A stretch of DNA of 64,000 nucleotides from Uranotaenia lowii. Its lineage: Eukaryota > Arthropoda > Insecta > Diptera > Culicidae. Below, piece by piece: positions 1 to 10,791 of this stretch. Both the position numbers and the translations under genes were made by a program. Each line of letters starts with the position of its first letter. The stretch's first letter is position 1. The stretch is from the NCBI RefSeq assembly GCF_029784155.1, contig NC_073693.1:310845304-310909303 (forward strand). Direction: 5' to 3'. The notes beneath the pieces are model-generated. The model saw only the letters and a program-made list of their open reading frames with translations. It ran no database searches and was not told the DNA's origin.

Positions 1-3000
1 GGTTCGACATCGATCAGCGGAATAGCCTTTAAACACTCCCATAAGGTAAGAAATGGCATATGCGATTATTTTAATTACCTACCAAAATTTTATGCTTTTC
101 ACAGGTAACACAGATGTTCGTATGTTCCGATTCCGGCGTGTATTTGTACAATCTCCAAAGTCGGGACAAAGAGATCCGCATCAATCTGGACACGGTCCGG
201 TCTCCGGTGGGTTGTTGTGCTCTGCAAACCGGACACAATGAGGGACACTTCATGGTGGGTCGGGACGATGCCGTTTACTGTTACACTTCCGATGGGCGTG
301 GTCCGTGCTACGCATTGGAAGGTAAAAAGACGCTATTGCAGTGGTTCCGATCGCATCTGTTGATCGTTTCGAAAAATACTCGTGCCGGGGCTGGAAACGG
401 TTTTGTGTTGACCGTGATCGACATTCAGAACAAATTCATCGTTTTCACTTGCCCGATTGAGGAAGTCGTGGCAATTCTGACAGAATTCGGTTCATGCTAC
501 ATATTGACTGAAAGCAAGCAAATATTTCATCTGGATGAAAAAGATTTGCAGAGCAAATTAAATCTGTTGTTCAAAAAGAACTTGTACGATATTGCGGTTC
601 GGATTGCGAAGAGCAATCAGTATGACGCGGACGGGTTGGCCGGGATATTCAAGCAGTACGGTGATCATCTGTACAGTAAGGGAGATTTTTCAGGTTCTGT
701 AGATCAGTACATAAAGACTATTGGTTTTCTGGAACCATCTTATGTCATAAGACGATTCCTGGATGCGCGCCATATTCACTATTTGACGGATTACCTTCAA
801 GCGATTCATAAATCTGGGAGAGCTTCCGCAGATCACACTACATTGCTTTTGAACTGTTTCACTCGATTAGATCGTACCGAGCAACTCAAACAATTTCTAG
901 AAAATGAGAACAAATTAAACCTTTTCGACGTAGATGTAGCAATTAAGGTCTGTAGAAATGCGTCAGTTGAACAAGCACTAGCATTAGCCAAAGTTCACAG
1001 AAAACACGATCTTTGCCTCAGTATCCTCACAGAAGATTTGTCCCGATACGACGAAGCACTGGTTTATATCCAGCAGCTGCCTTTCACGGAAGCCGAAAGA
1101 AATGTCAAGAAATATGGCCACCTCCTCATGGAGCATTGTCCAAACCAAACAATAGTACTGTTGAAAAAGCTTTGCACCGAATATATCCGGACAGATCTTG
1201 GAACGAGTGCCGTCAACGATCACTTTGGCGACGATGTCCCAACTCTGTTTGAAAATGGAATAAACGCCGAACGTGGCAACCCAGAAGATTTCATTCATCT
1301 GTTCAAGGACGATGAACTGCTAATCGATTTCTTGGAACATCTAATCTGCTATTTGCCGTCCTGCAGTCAATTTGTTTATAATTCCCTGGTGGAACATTAT
1401 TTATACCGCTGGCATTCCTCGGGCTTCGAACAAAAGCTGTTGGATTTGCTGAAATCCAGTCCTGATCGGTACGACAAAAATCATGTTCTGATTCAGTGTC
1501 GACTATACCAATTTTGGCCCGGAGTAATGTATTTGTACGAAGAAGACAAACTGTACCATTTGATTGTGCGACACTATCTGCGAAATAGAGATTATGAAAA
1601 TTTGCTCGCGTGCTGCAGAAAGTTGGGACAAACGGATGCCTCTCTTTGGCTGCTGGCTTTGAATGGTTTAAAAAATGATGAAGGGGCGCCGCCCAAACTT
1701 CTATCGCAAGTGCTACAGGTTATAGGTGAGTTTCAACAAAAATGTAAAGTTTAAGGACACTGATAAATTTGCTATCCTTCAACAGCCCAAGAAAAACTTC
1801 AGGCCCCTCTGCAGATCCTAAACTGCCTGGCGGTCAACAGCGGCCCCACGCTACTTCCGGTGCGCGATTATTTCATGCAGGTGTTCCACAAAGAGCAAGA
1901 ATCAACACGCCATGACGAAGAGCTCACACGAAAGTACAGCGAGGAAACGGTTTCGATCAAACGACACATCAAACAACTACAGGAGGGAAACGTAGAGTTT
2001 AGGAATACGGTGTGTGACACCTGTAAACAACCTTTGTCCTGGCCGGCGCTGTTTTTCCTCTGCAAACATTCCTACCATCAAGAGTAAGTTTCTATTAATT
2101 AGTTTTTTTTGTAAGATTGTGATAATGAATATTTCTTTGTTCTAGCTGTATCCGTGGTTATTCAGAAACAGAACGGGATTGTCCGGTGTGTGCTAAGAAA
2201 AACATCCAATGGATGGATGCTCTGAGGGCCCAGAGTGAATCACGCGGTCAGCATGAAGCTTTCCACAATTTGTTGGACCGTTCGCCGGAACCGTTCTCGG
2301 TTGTGGCTGAGTATTTCGGAAGGGGTCTTTTCAATAAACTGGTTATTGTTGAAGAGGATACTAATCATTTAGAGGTAAGTTGAAGATTAAAGGAGAAGTA
2401 GTATCGACGAGATTTCCCTATGATGGTTAAGTAAAAGGTTCGATGCTAGGTCGAGCCGTTTGTTCCTAACTTTGGAACATTTCAGAGATCCCTAGTACAT
2501 GACAACGACTTTGACTGAGGGAAATACAAATCACGTACCTATCCGACAAAAATTTAAGCAATCTTTATTACACAGACCTCAACCGTTCAACCGGACAGCG
2601 CAATGCACCAGCTGTCGAAACAAACCGAAAATATGCGCATCACCAAACCGATACCAACCGCTAGCAACAATTCCTCTAACGCTTACGGTCCCGGTGCCGA
2701 AGCTAGGATTCGACAAGAAGAGAGTCGGCATCTACAGGTGCGTCTCGAAGCACAGGAAAGTGAAATGCGCTTAAGGCTGCTGGAACAGGAAAGAATCAGG
2801 CAACGACAGCAGGCCACTCTAATGGCCCAGCAGCAGTTCCGTCCGAGGGGAGAAGATCGTAGTTCGAAGCTATCACCCTATGGCAGTCCGAAACCCGCAT
2901 CAACGCTGTCTAACTATAGCGCAATGCCTAAGCAACCATCCCCAATTCCAAGCAAGAATCCCCCGGCTGCAACAAGGAATCCTTTCGATGAGGATGAAGG

Positions 3001-3124
3001 CAACGATTACGACAAGTCCAAGGATCCGTTTGCAGATGATGCAACTCCGAAGAAAACTGCACCCGATGCTGGCAATCCTTTCGGTGAAGATTACGATAGT
3101 GCGTTGGATCCGTTTGCGGAATAG
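1..3124 (+). CDS. Vps11: Vps11, vacuolar protein sorting 11 (HOPS/CORVET core subunit), 5'-partial
   Basis: Vps11 is a core subunit of the HOPS and CORVET complexes that tether late endosomes, lysosomes and vacuoles. Exons read from consensus splice sites are 1-45, 105-1725, 1786-2083, 2146-2374 and 2576-3124. They sum to 2742 nt, an exact multiple of three, giving 913 residues plus stop; the N-terminal beta-propeller start lies before the window. The long second exon carries family hallmarks such as LFKKNLYDIAVRIAKS, KQYGDHLYSKGDFSGSVDQY and EPSYVIRRFLDARHIHYLTD (propeller end and alpha-solenoid). The exon 3/4 junction builds a C-terminal RING-type finger (CDTCKQP ... CKHSYHQDC ... CPVC), followed by the conserved EYFGRGLFNK block. 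The last exon adds about 182 residues: an R/Q/E-rich predicted coiled coil, then two NPF and two DPF tripeptides. Vertebrate Vps11 ends soon after FGRG, so this tail is a lineage-specific extension or a predicted fusion. Identification is secure; the tail's function is unknown. Confidence 0.95.
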
Positions 3125-3136
3125 TTTTTTTTTAAG

Positions 3137-3142
3137 AATAAA
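3137..3142 (+). promoter_or_regulatory. Vps11 polyadenylation signal (AATAAA)
   Basis: A canonical AATAAA lies 12 nt after the Vps11 stop codon, in a short T/A-rich 3' UTR. Its position supports the gene ending here. The cleavage site itself was not determined. Confidence 0.6.
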
Positions 3143-3176
3143 AGTTCTAAATCGAAAGAATATAATAATCGAATAG

Positions 3177-3944
3177 TCTACGCCGGACTAGTGCATGCAT
3201 ATTTCGTTATAATTTCGATATTGTATTTATTCCAATTAAGCAAAATATTATAATCTGCACCATTCTTGCACTGGAATGTTTGACAACTGAGGCATGTGCG
3301 TGTTTCATCGCTATCAAGTTCATGAAAGCAAGAACAATAAAACAGAAAATTGTTTAAAAAAATGCATGTCCTTTGATTGTGTACTATTGGTTTTTTTTTT
3401 TCAATTGAAGAATCAGTCACCTATCTCAGCGTTTTATCTAATATTGATCCTAATGATAACAATAACTGACCAATTGAAATTTATATCCAGACATACCTAT
3501 GTGAGTACACAATTCTTGAAACATCTAAATCTTCACTTGAAATGTCGAAGTCGAAATGCTCAGAAAAAAAACTATTAAAAGTTTTGAAAATGCCGATAAA
3601 AGCCTTGTTGCGATGGCAATATCGTGGTTCACTTAATCGAACGTAGCAGAGTGATCTGTATAAATAGCGTCTGATTGGGTATTTTTTGTAGATTTGTCGT
3701 ATAGTACCTACTTTGAAATATCATTTTCCATGTACTTTGGATTTGTCGTGGATCGATTAGGCACAATTTTTCCGTATGTTTGGATACCCGCTATTAGCCT
3801 ACCCCTTTTCAGACGGTATAAAATATTTTCGCAAAAAACGGAAGTAACAGATCAAATAATTAAGAGAAGACAGTGATAAGATAAGGGTCCTACTTACTCA
3901 TTTATCCCCGGTCTCCCCTGGTACGACACAAAATGCAGCAAAAT
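3177..3944. other. Intergenic, AT-rich, nothing recognised
   Basis: This AT-rich spacer lies between Vps11 and a LINE relic. Short open frames exist on both strands, but none shows a domain, splice pattern or codon bias that supports a gene. Confidence 0.5.
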
Positions 3945-4060
3945 TCAAGATCTTCACTGTTGACTTCAATGCATGCCAGTTAAAATATTCGTTGACAAGC
4001 CTGCCTGCTTCTTCGATGTCCATCGGGGTTTTGATCAAACGCTTCTCTGCACTTACTTAC
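3945..4060 (-). pseudogene. Left half of a decayed LINE fragment split by the Pao/BEL insertion
   Basis: The segment at about 4002-4055 aligns base by base with the better-preserved LINE relic at about 31729-31783; both contain GCCTGCCT, CTTCTTCGATG and related blocks. In the minus direction it would encode the C-terminal region around a DGHRRRGRPR-like motif. Similarity resumes at 11444 beyond the retrotransposon, so the two halves were contiguous before insertion. No frame is intact. Confidence 0.65.
4056..4060. repeat. Target-site duplication CTTAC (left) of the Pao/BEL element
   Basis: CTTAC immediately precedes the left LTR and is repeated at 11444-11448 directly after the right LTR. 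A 5-bp duplication is usual for Pao/BEL integrases. Confidence 0.9.
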
Positions 4061-4712
4061 TGTCACAACCGTCCGGAGTGAAGCACCTTTCACTAATAGC
4101 CACCTTGCCACTTGACGTCAATCAGAATTTTGAATCACGAAATGTGATCAAAGTAACCGCAGGTCTTTACTTACGAAAAATCATAAGCAGAGCAAGTGTG
4201 CGAGTGAATTGTGTGCCGAGGTAAAATTGTGAAACGTTTAAAGAAATATTGTAATCAAATCCTAATTTTCCTAATTTAGTGAGTTAGCTTAGTTAGCTTC
4301 AAGCAGTTGTGAGTGGTAGAAACATTTTTTTACCATAACTATTATATGTACTACCAATCAGGTAAATTCATGCAATGGCATATAGATAAATTATAACCTA
4401 ACCTAACATAACCTCCCCAGCTCACGTGCTGCGAAAGCATACAGCAGTACACGTGCTACCAAAGTTGCGAGCACAGATTAGGCAGAAGGAAACTAAACGT
4501 AAGTCACCCATTTTACTATACTAAATTATAAACAAAACGTATTTATCTAAATGAAATCCTAAACAATGTGGCAGTTAATGTAGGAGCTTTTCTCTGCACT
4601 TCTATCATTTAAGGAATTTATTAACGCCACCGAATAAAACAAGATATTGTCAAATAAAGGTCGTTTTAACAAATCGGAAAATTCTATTCCTCTGTCTGTC
4701 GCTCACGCAACA
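4061..4712 (+). repeat. 5' LTR of Pao/BEL retrotransposon
   Basis: This 652-bp repeat begins TGTCACAACC and ends CACGCAACA. Read side by side with 10792-11443 it shows no difference. It contains an AATAAA at about 4633. Identical LTRs imply a very recent insertion, because both LTRs are copied from one template at integration. Confidence 0.95.
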
Positions 4713-4755
4713 ATTTTAATAAATTCGTTTACGATCGGGGGCTCATTCTGTCGGT

Positions 4756-7700
4756 ATGACTAACAAGCGGGGAACTGTGGAAGTGAGCTGCAATGTGTGC
4801 CGTCAGCCGGACGATAGTCGCATGGTAGCATGCGATTCCTGTGAACTGTGGTTTCACTTCGCGTGTGTAAAGGAGGATTCAAGTGTTCAGGATCGGGAGT
4901 GGAACTGTGAAAAATGTCTTGTCGCAGCTAATCAAGTCCCAGCCGGCACATCAACACCAACTAACAACACCGGAGCGATTCCAAAGTCGGGGAACATGCC
5001 AACGGATTCGAGGCTGGAGGAATATTTGCAGCAGCAACTATCCAAGCAGTTAGTGGTCATGCAGGAGATGTTCGACCGAATGATGCGTGAAAAGGAAGAG
5101 CAACAGGCGAAAGAGCTCAACGATCAGCGAAACATGTATGAGAAAAGGTTGAAGGATGCGGAGCGTAGAGTGATGGACCAAGTTTCTTCGAGGCCATGTG
5201 GTGGATCAGTAGCGGGTTCCAGGGTAGAACAAACATCGCAAATAGCCAACGCTGGACCAATAAGAGGAGCTGTTCGTAGTCCGTCATCTGTATGGCCCCT
5301 AGGGTGCGCATCGGCGATGAGTGCATCAGCCTATCAACAAGTCATCAGAGATGAAGCATTATATGACGTTAGCCGAAATCAACCGTTGCCATGGCAAATA
5401 GGAGTTGGTCCTACAGCAAGCTCGACGACAAATCCACTGCCACAGGTGAATGTAGCTGAGTCAAGCCACGGCTACGATGTGCTCGCGCATGAGCTAAAGT
5501 TACTGGAGGACAAACAAGCTTTGGAGAGAAAGCATTTGGAGGAGCGTCGTCAACTTTTGAATCGGCAATCAGTAATCGACGGAAGTGCGACTGGCGGTGG
5601 TGCCGGTTTGAATTCACAACCAACAACATTCCAGCCGAATGTCAGCAGCTTCAGTGGTACGATTGGTGGTGGTGCAAGACCACATGCTCAAGCAACGGCG
5701 TTCGAGTCAAACTATGGCGGTTCCTTCGGTGCGAATAGTTTCGGAATTGGATTTCATCCTCAAGCCAGGAGTGCCGGTGGTTTTGGTGGATACCCCATGT
5801 TGAGCCAGAATCAGATTTCAGCGCGTCAAGTTTTGAATAAGGAGCTTCCCGTGTTCACCGGAAATCCAGAAGAGTGGCCTCTTTTCATTGCGAGCTTCGA
5901 GAGTTCAAGTCGAATATGCGGATTCAGCGACGAGGAAAATATGCTGCGGCTCCAGCGAAGTTTGAAAGGCAAGGCTTTGGAAGCGGTACGATGCCGTTTG
6001 TTGCATCCTCAAAATTTGGCAGGTGTGATCGAGACTCTGAGAACTCTTTTTGGAAGGCCCGAAGCTATCGTCTACACGTTCATACGCAAAATCCGAGAAA
6101 TGCCAGCACCGAAGGAGGATAAGTTACAGACAGTCATCGACTTCGGCGTGGCTGTCCAAAACGTCTGTGCAGCCATCTCAGCTTCAGGTCTCGACGAGTA
6201 TATGTTCGACGTAGCTCTCCTGCAGGAACTAATAAGTAAACTGCCGACATCCATACGAATGAACTGGGCGTTCTATAGACAAGGACTGGCGAGAGTTACT
6301 CTTTGGGAATTCAGCGATTGGTTAGGAAAGGTGGCTACAGCGGCGAGCACCATAACGTTGCCATCGATTAGTCCACCTAAAATTGAAAAGCGTGAAAGAA
6401 AGAATGAGAATTTTATTAATGTGCATTCGGAAGCCAGTGGAGGTTTTGAGAATCCTGTAAAAGAACGTTCGGTTACTGTTTCGAAGGCGAAAGGTTGCGT
6501 GTCGTGTTCAGGTGAATGCAGTGGTCTTGAACAGTGCCGGAAATTCCTTAAATTGGACATCGGGTCTCGTTGGACGATCATCAAAGAGCAGAATTTGTGC
6601 AGGAAGTGTCTGCGGAAGCATTTTGGTGCTTGTAAGGTGAAAGAACCATGCGGAAGAAACGGTTGCACGTACAAGCACAACAAGCTTCTCCATGACGATA
6701 AGCGCTACAGCAAGCCAGCGGCATCTGAGTCAACGAAGTCTAGCAACGATAACTCGTCTTCAAATTCTACAACGCAGAGTTGCAACACGCATTCAAAGGC
6801 TACTCGGAGAGTTCTGTTTCGGTATGTGCCTGTGACAATCTACGGAAAAGGAAAGCAAGTGAACACCTTTGCGTTCCTCGACGATGGATCATCTGCAACT
6901 CTAATGGAGCACGGTCTACTTAAAGAACTTGGTCTGAATGGCACCCCTTATCCATTGTGTCTTGACTGGACTGGAGGCCAAAGTCGGGAAGAAAAGGAGT
7001 CGGTTGTGCTAGCTTTGAAGATTTCCGGAACGACCGAAGCAAGTGAAATGTTCGAATTGTCGGAGGTTCATACGGTCAAGGACCTTTCTCTACCGAAGCA
7101 GTCAGTTTCAGTTCCGCAAATGGTTACGAAGTACGGCTATCTTAATGGGTTACCCCTACGGTCCTACGAAGGAGCTTCTCCACGAATCCTTATAGGAATG
7201 AACAACTGTCGCCTGGGAAGTTCCTTAAGAAGCCTTGAGGGAGATGAGAACGAGCCGATGGCATCCAAGACAAGACTTGGATGGATATTGTATGGTCCCT
7301 GTACAGCGGAGTTTGGTGTTAACGAGTCAGACTATAGTGGTTACCATAGCTTCCACATTTGCCCGTGTAACAAAGATAGCGAGAAAGATGTTCATGAAGC
7401 CCTGAAGGAGTACTTCTCAATCGAATCGATGGGAATCTATGGATCTTCGAAGTCACTTCTCTCCAAGGACGAAGAAAGAGCATTGAAGATTCTGTCTACC
7501 GAAACACGTCTAATTGGAAAACGTTACGAGACTGGATTGTTGTGGCGATACGATCAACCAAGGTTGCCGAACAGTAAAGGAATGGCTCTGAAGCGTCTAG
7601 CCTGTCTAGAAAAACGACTAAAACGAGAGCCTGAATTAGCAGCGGCGATGTCAGCAAAGATGTCCGAATACGAGGAGAAAGGTTATATTCGGCGACTATC

Positions 7701-10700
7701 GATCCAGGAAAAAGCGGAGAAGCATCCAAACGACTGGTATTTGCCGATATTTCCTGTTACGAATCCGAACAAGCCCGGTAAGATGCGTATCGTGTTCGAC
7801 GCAGCAGCCAAAGTCAACGGAGTATCGCTAAACTCGTTCCTTCTTACGGGACCTGATCAGCTAGTATCCCTGTTAACTGTCCTCTTCAAGTTTCGTGAAT
7901 TTCGCATCGCAGTCGTGGGAGACATCCGAGAGATGTTCTTTCAAGTAAAGATGAAAAAGCAGGACCAGCGAAGCCAGATGATATTGTGGCCGAATACAGC
8001 TGCAGTCGAAGATCCAGAGGTGTACGTGGTAACAGTAATGACTTTCGGAGCGGCATGTTCTCCAAGCAGTGCGCATTACGTCAAGAACCGGAACGCTGAC
8101 AGATTCGAGGAACAACACCCTAGGGCAGTTCAGTGTATTAAGTACGAGCACTACGTGGATGACATGTTAGCAAGCGTAGAAACCGAAGAAGATGCGACGA
8201 AATTAGCTGAAGAAGTTCGTTGGATTCACGCACAAGGAGGGTTCGAGATAAGAAACTGGCATTCTAACTCAAGTTACGTTATCGAAAACCTACAAGAAAA
8301 ACCTACCGTGGAGAAAAACATGAGCTTCTGTCCGGAGATGTCAACGGAGAAAGTCCTCGGAATGTGGTGGGACACAACTACTGATACGTTTACGTTCAAG
8401 TTATCACCGAAACACGATGCAGAGCTACTTTCCGGAGCAAGGATGCCAACGAAACGTGAAGTCTTGAGAACTTTGATGACTGTATACGACCCTATGGGAC
8501 TCATCGGCAACTTTCTCATTTATTTGAAAATCCTGCTCCAGGAGATTTGGCGTTCCGGAACCGGTTGGGACGATGAGATCGACTCGAGGTTGACCGAGAA
8601 GTGGTTAACATGGATTGAAGCGCTGCCGAATGTTCGTCAAGTTACTATCCCACGCTGTTACCGAACTGTGACGTCCATCGAGTCAACCAACAGTGTGGAG
8701 CTGCATGTTTTCTGCGATGCCAGTGAAAATGGAATAGCTGCCGTTGCATACTTTAAATTTCAAGAAGGAGATAAGGCGGAATGTGCGCTGATTGGATCAA
8801 AGACCCGCGTAGCCCCATTGAAGTTCCTCTCTATTCCTCGTCTCGAGTTGCAGGCCGCTGTAGTTGGAGCACGCTTTGCCGATAGTATCGTCAAGTCACA
8901 TAGAATGAAGATTACACGGCGCGTTTTCTGGACTGATTCCCGTGACGTAGTGTGCTGGTTACGGTCTGATCATCGACGATACAGCCAATTTGTTGCGTTT
9001 AGGGTCAGCGAACTTCTTGACACCACACAAGTAGGAGAGTGGAGATGGCTTCCAACTAAGCAGAACGTAGCGGATGAAGGAACGAAGTGGCAAAGATTGC
9101 CGAACTTTCAGCCGAGCAGTCGTTGGTTCCGAGGACCAGACTTCCTACTAGAACCCGAAGATTCGTGGCCTGGCGACGCTGGAGATCAAGGAACGACGAT
9201 GGAAGAGATCCGTGCTAGCGTTCTTCACCACCAAGGAACCAAAACACTGATCATCTCTTTCGAACGTTTTTCGAAATGGCAACGACTTTTACGATCTGTC
9301 GGATACTTACACCGTTATTTCACCAACTTCCAGAACACCGTTAGAAAAACCACCCTAATGAGAGGCGCTCTGACACAGAAGGAGTTGAAATCAGCTGAGA
9401 ACACAATCTACCGATGTGTTCAGCAGCAGGCTTACTCGGACGAAGTTCGATTGATACGCAGTCGAGTACAAGGAGCTTCACCCTGGGAACGTACGTTGCC
9501 GAAATCCAGTGCCCTCTACAAACTAAATCCAGTCATCGATGAGCACGGTGTTCTACGAATGCAAGGACGTATCGGCGCCTGCGAATGGGCAGATGAGGCC
9601 ACGAAAAACCCAGTTATACTCCCGAGGCAACATCACGTAACAAACCTGTTGATCGCTGACTACCACGCTAAGTACCATCATCAGAATCATCAAACCGCAT
9701 TGAATGAGATTCGACTTAAGTACAATATTCCTCGCCTCCGCTCCGAACTTGATCATGTTAGAAGGAACTGTCTAAGGTGTAAAATCCGCCAGGCTAGTCC
9801 AAGGCCTCCAGCTATGGGTAATCTTCCACCAGCCCGACTGGCAGCCTACCAGCGACCCTTCTCGTACACCGGAATAGACTATTTTGGACCAATGACCGTG
9901 CTAGTTGGCAGGCGTACCGAGAAACGATGGGGAGTTCTTTTCACCTGCATGACCACCAGAGGCATACATATCGAGATCGCACATTCCCTGTCTACGGATT
10001 CTTGCATCTTAGCTCTACGTAATTTCATCGCAAGAAGAGGTCCACCTTTGGAGATCATCAGTGACCGGGGAACCAACTTCATCGGAGCATCGAGGGAGCT
10101 ACGTGAAGCACTGGCGAAGATCGACGAAGAACGTCTGAAAGTAGAATTCGTCAGCCCAGATACTAAGTGGACGTTCAATCCTCCGGCTGCCCCACATTTC
10201 GGTGGCTGTTGGGAGCGTTTAATTCAGTCAGTCAAGAAGACCATGAACGACTTCGACCCCCCGCGTTTACCTTCAGACGAAATTTTACGATCCATGCTGA
10301 TGGAAATTGAAATGATATTGAACTCAAGACCATTGACAGACATACCGATAGACAACGACAATGAGCCCCCCTTAACACCTAACCATTTTTTGTTGGGTTC
10401 TTCGAATGGTAGTAAGCCCCCGATCGTTTTCGACAATACACCGATTACTCTGAAACGATCGTGGACGATGGCACAACAATACGCTGATCTTTTCTGGAAG
10501 AAGTGGGTAAATGAATATCTGCCCACGCTGACGCGAAGGACCAAGTGGTTTCAACCCGTGAAGCCCATTCAGGAAGGAGACTTGGTGATGGTCGTCGACA
10601 ATAACCTGCCGAGAAATTGCTGGCCAAGAGGACGTGTGATCAAAGCTGTTCCGGCGCTTGATGGTCAGGTTCGTCGTGTTACTGTTCAGACAGTAAAGGG

Positions 10701-10776
10701 GCTTCTAGAGAGACCTGCTACCAAGGTTGCCGTGTTAGATGTCGGTGCAACAGGAGGTAAGCCACAGGGACAGTGA
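4756..10776 (+). CDS. Pao/BEL gag-pol polyprotein, 2006 aa, uninterrupted
   Basis: One frame encodes capsid and enzymes for reverse-transcribed transposition. In order: an N-terminal PHD-type zinc finger with C4HC3 spacing (about residues 10-55); a predicted coiled coil (about 90-145) and a second short one near 245-270; a glycine-rich linker; a DUF1759-type gag core (about 365-510); a Cys/His knuckle region (about 585-650); a DUF1758-type aspartic protease with a DDGSS motif near residue 706; reverse transcriptase with YVDD near 1133; RNase H with a CDAS motif near 1319; an integrase with an HHCC finger starting near 1626 and catalytic residues at about D1708, D1770 and E1820; and a DUF5641-type C-terminal domain. 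The start codon lies 43 nt after the LTR. No stop or frameshift is visible, so the copy may be functional. A gag PHD finger is an unusual chromatin-reader-like addition whose role is not shown here. Confidence 0.95.
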   Translation: MTNKRGTVEVSCNVCRQPDDSRMVACDSCELWFHFACVKEDSSVQDREWNCEKCLVAANQVPAGTSTPTNNTGAIPKSGNMPTDSRLEEYLQQQLSKQLVVMQEMFDRMMREKEEQQAKELNDQRNMYEKRLKDAERRVMDQVSSRPCGGSVAGSRVEQTSQIANAGPIRGAVRSPSSVWPLGCASAMSASAYQQVIRDEALYDVSRNQPLPWQIGVGPTASSTTNPLPQVNVAESSHGYDVLAHELKLLEDKQALERKHLEERRQLLNRQSVIDGSATGGGAGLNSQPTTFQPNVSSFSGTIGGGARPHAQATAFESNYGGSFGANSFGIGFHPQARSAGGFGGYPMLSQNQISARQVLNKELPVFTGNPEEWPLFIASFESSSRICGFSDEENMLRLQRSLKGKALEAVRCRLLHPQNLAGVIETLRTLFGRPEAIVYTFIRKIREMPAPKEDKLQTVIDFGVAVQNVCAAISASGLDEYMFDVALLQELISKLPTSIRMNWAFYRQGLARVTLWEFSDWLGKVATAASTITLPSISPPKIEKRERKNENFINVHSEASGGFENPVKERSVTVSKAKGCVSCSGECSGLEQCRKFLKLDIGSRWTIIKEQNLCRKCLRKHFGACKVKEPCGRNGCTYKHNKLLHDDKRYSKPAASESTKSSNDNSSSNSTTQSCNTHSKATRRVLFRYVPVTIYGKGKQVNTFAFLDDGSSATLMEHGLLKELGLNGTPYPLCLDWTGGQSREEKESVVLALKISGTTEASEMFELSEVHTVKDLSLPKQSVSVPQMVTKYGYLNGLPLRSYEGASPRILIGMNNCRLGSSLRSLEGDENEPMASKTRLGWILYGPCTAEFGVNESDYSGYHSFHICPCNKDSEKDVHEALKEYFSIESMGIYGSSKSLLSKDEERALKILSTETRLIGKRYETGLLWRYDQPRLPNSKGMALKRLACLEKRLKREPELAAAMSAKMSEYEEKGYIRRLSIQEKAEKHPNDWYLPIFPVTNPNKPGKMRIVFDAAAKVNGVSLNSFLLTGPDQLVSLLTVLFKFREFRIAVVGDIREMFFQVKMKKQDQRSQMILWPNTAAVEDPEVYVVTVMTFGAACSPSSAHYVKNRNADRFEEQHPRAVQCIKYEHYVDDMLASVETEEDATKLAEEVRWIHAQGGFEIRNWHSNSSYVIENLQEKPTVEKNMSFCPEMSTEKVLGMWWDTTTDTFTFKLSPKHDAELLSGARMPTKREVLRTLMTVYDPMGLIGNFLIYLKILLQEIWRSGTGWDDEIDSRLTEKWLTWIEALPNVRQVTIPRCYRTVTSIESTNSVELHVFCDASENGIAAVAYFKFQEGDKAECALIGSKTRVAPLKFLSIPRLELQAAVVGARFADSIVKSHRMKITRRVFWTDSRDVVCWLRSDHRRYSQFVAFRVSELLDTTQVGEWRWLPTKQNVADEGTKWQRLPNFQPSSRWFRGPDFLLEPEDSWPGDAGDQGTTMEEIRASVLHHQGTKTLIISFERFSKWQRLLRSVGYLHRYFTNFQNTVRKTTLMRGALTQKELKSAENTIYRCVQQQAYSDEVRLIRSRVQGASPWERTLPKSSALYKLNPVIDEHGVLRMQGRIGACEWADEATKNPVILPRQHHVTNLLIADYHAKYHHQNHQTALNEIRLKYNIPRLRSELDHVRRNCLRCKIRQASPRPPAMGNLPPARLAAYQRPFSYTGIDYFGPMTVLVGRRTEKRWGVLFTCMTTRGIHIEIAHSLSTDSCILALRNFIARRGPPLEIISDRGTNFIGASRELREALAKIDEERLKVEFVSPDTKWTFNPPAAPHFGGCWERLIQSVKKTMNDFDPPRLPSDEILRSMLMEIEMILNSRPLTDIPIDNDNEPPLTPNHFLLGSSNGSKPPIVFDNTPITLKRSWTMAQQYADLFWKKWVNEYLPTLTRRTKWFQPVKPIQEGDLVMVVDNNLPRNCWPRGRVIKAVPALDGQVRRVTVQTVKGLLERPATKVAVLDVGATGGKPQGQ

Positions 10777-10791
10777 CGTACCGAGGGGGAG

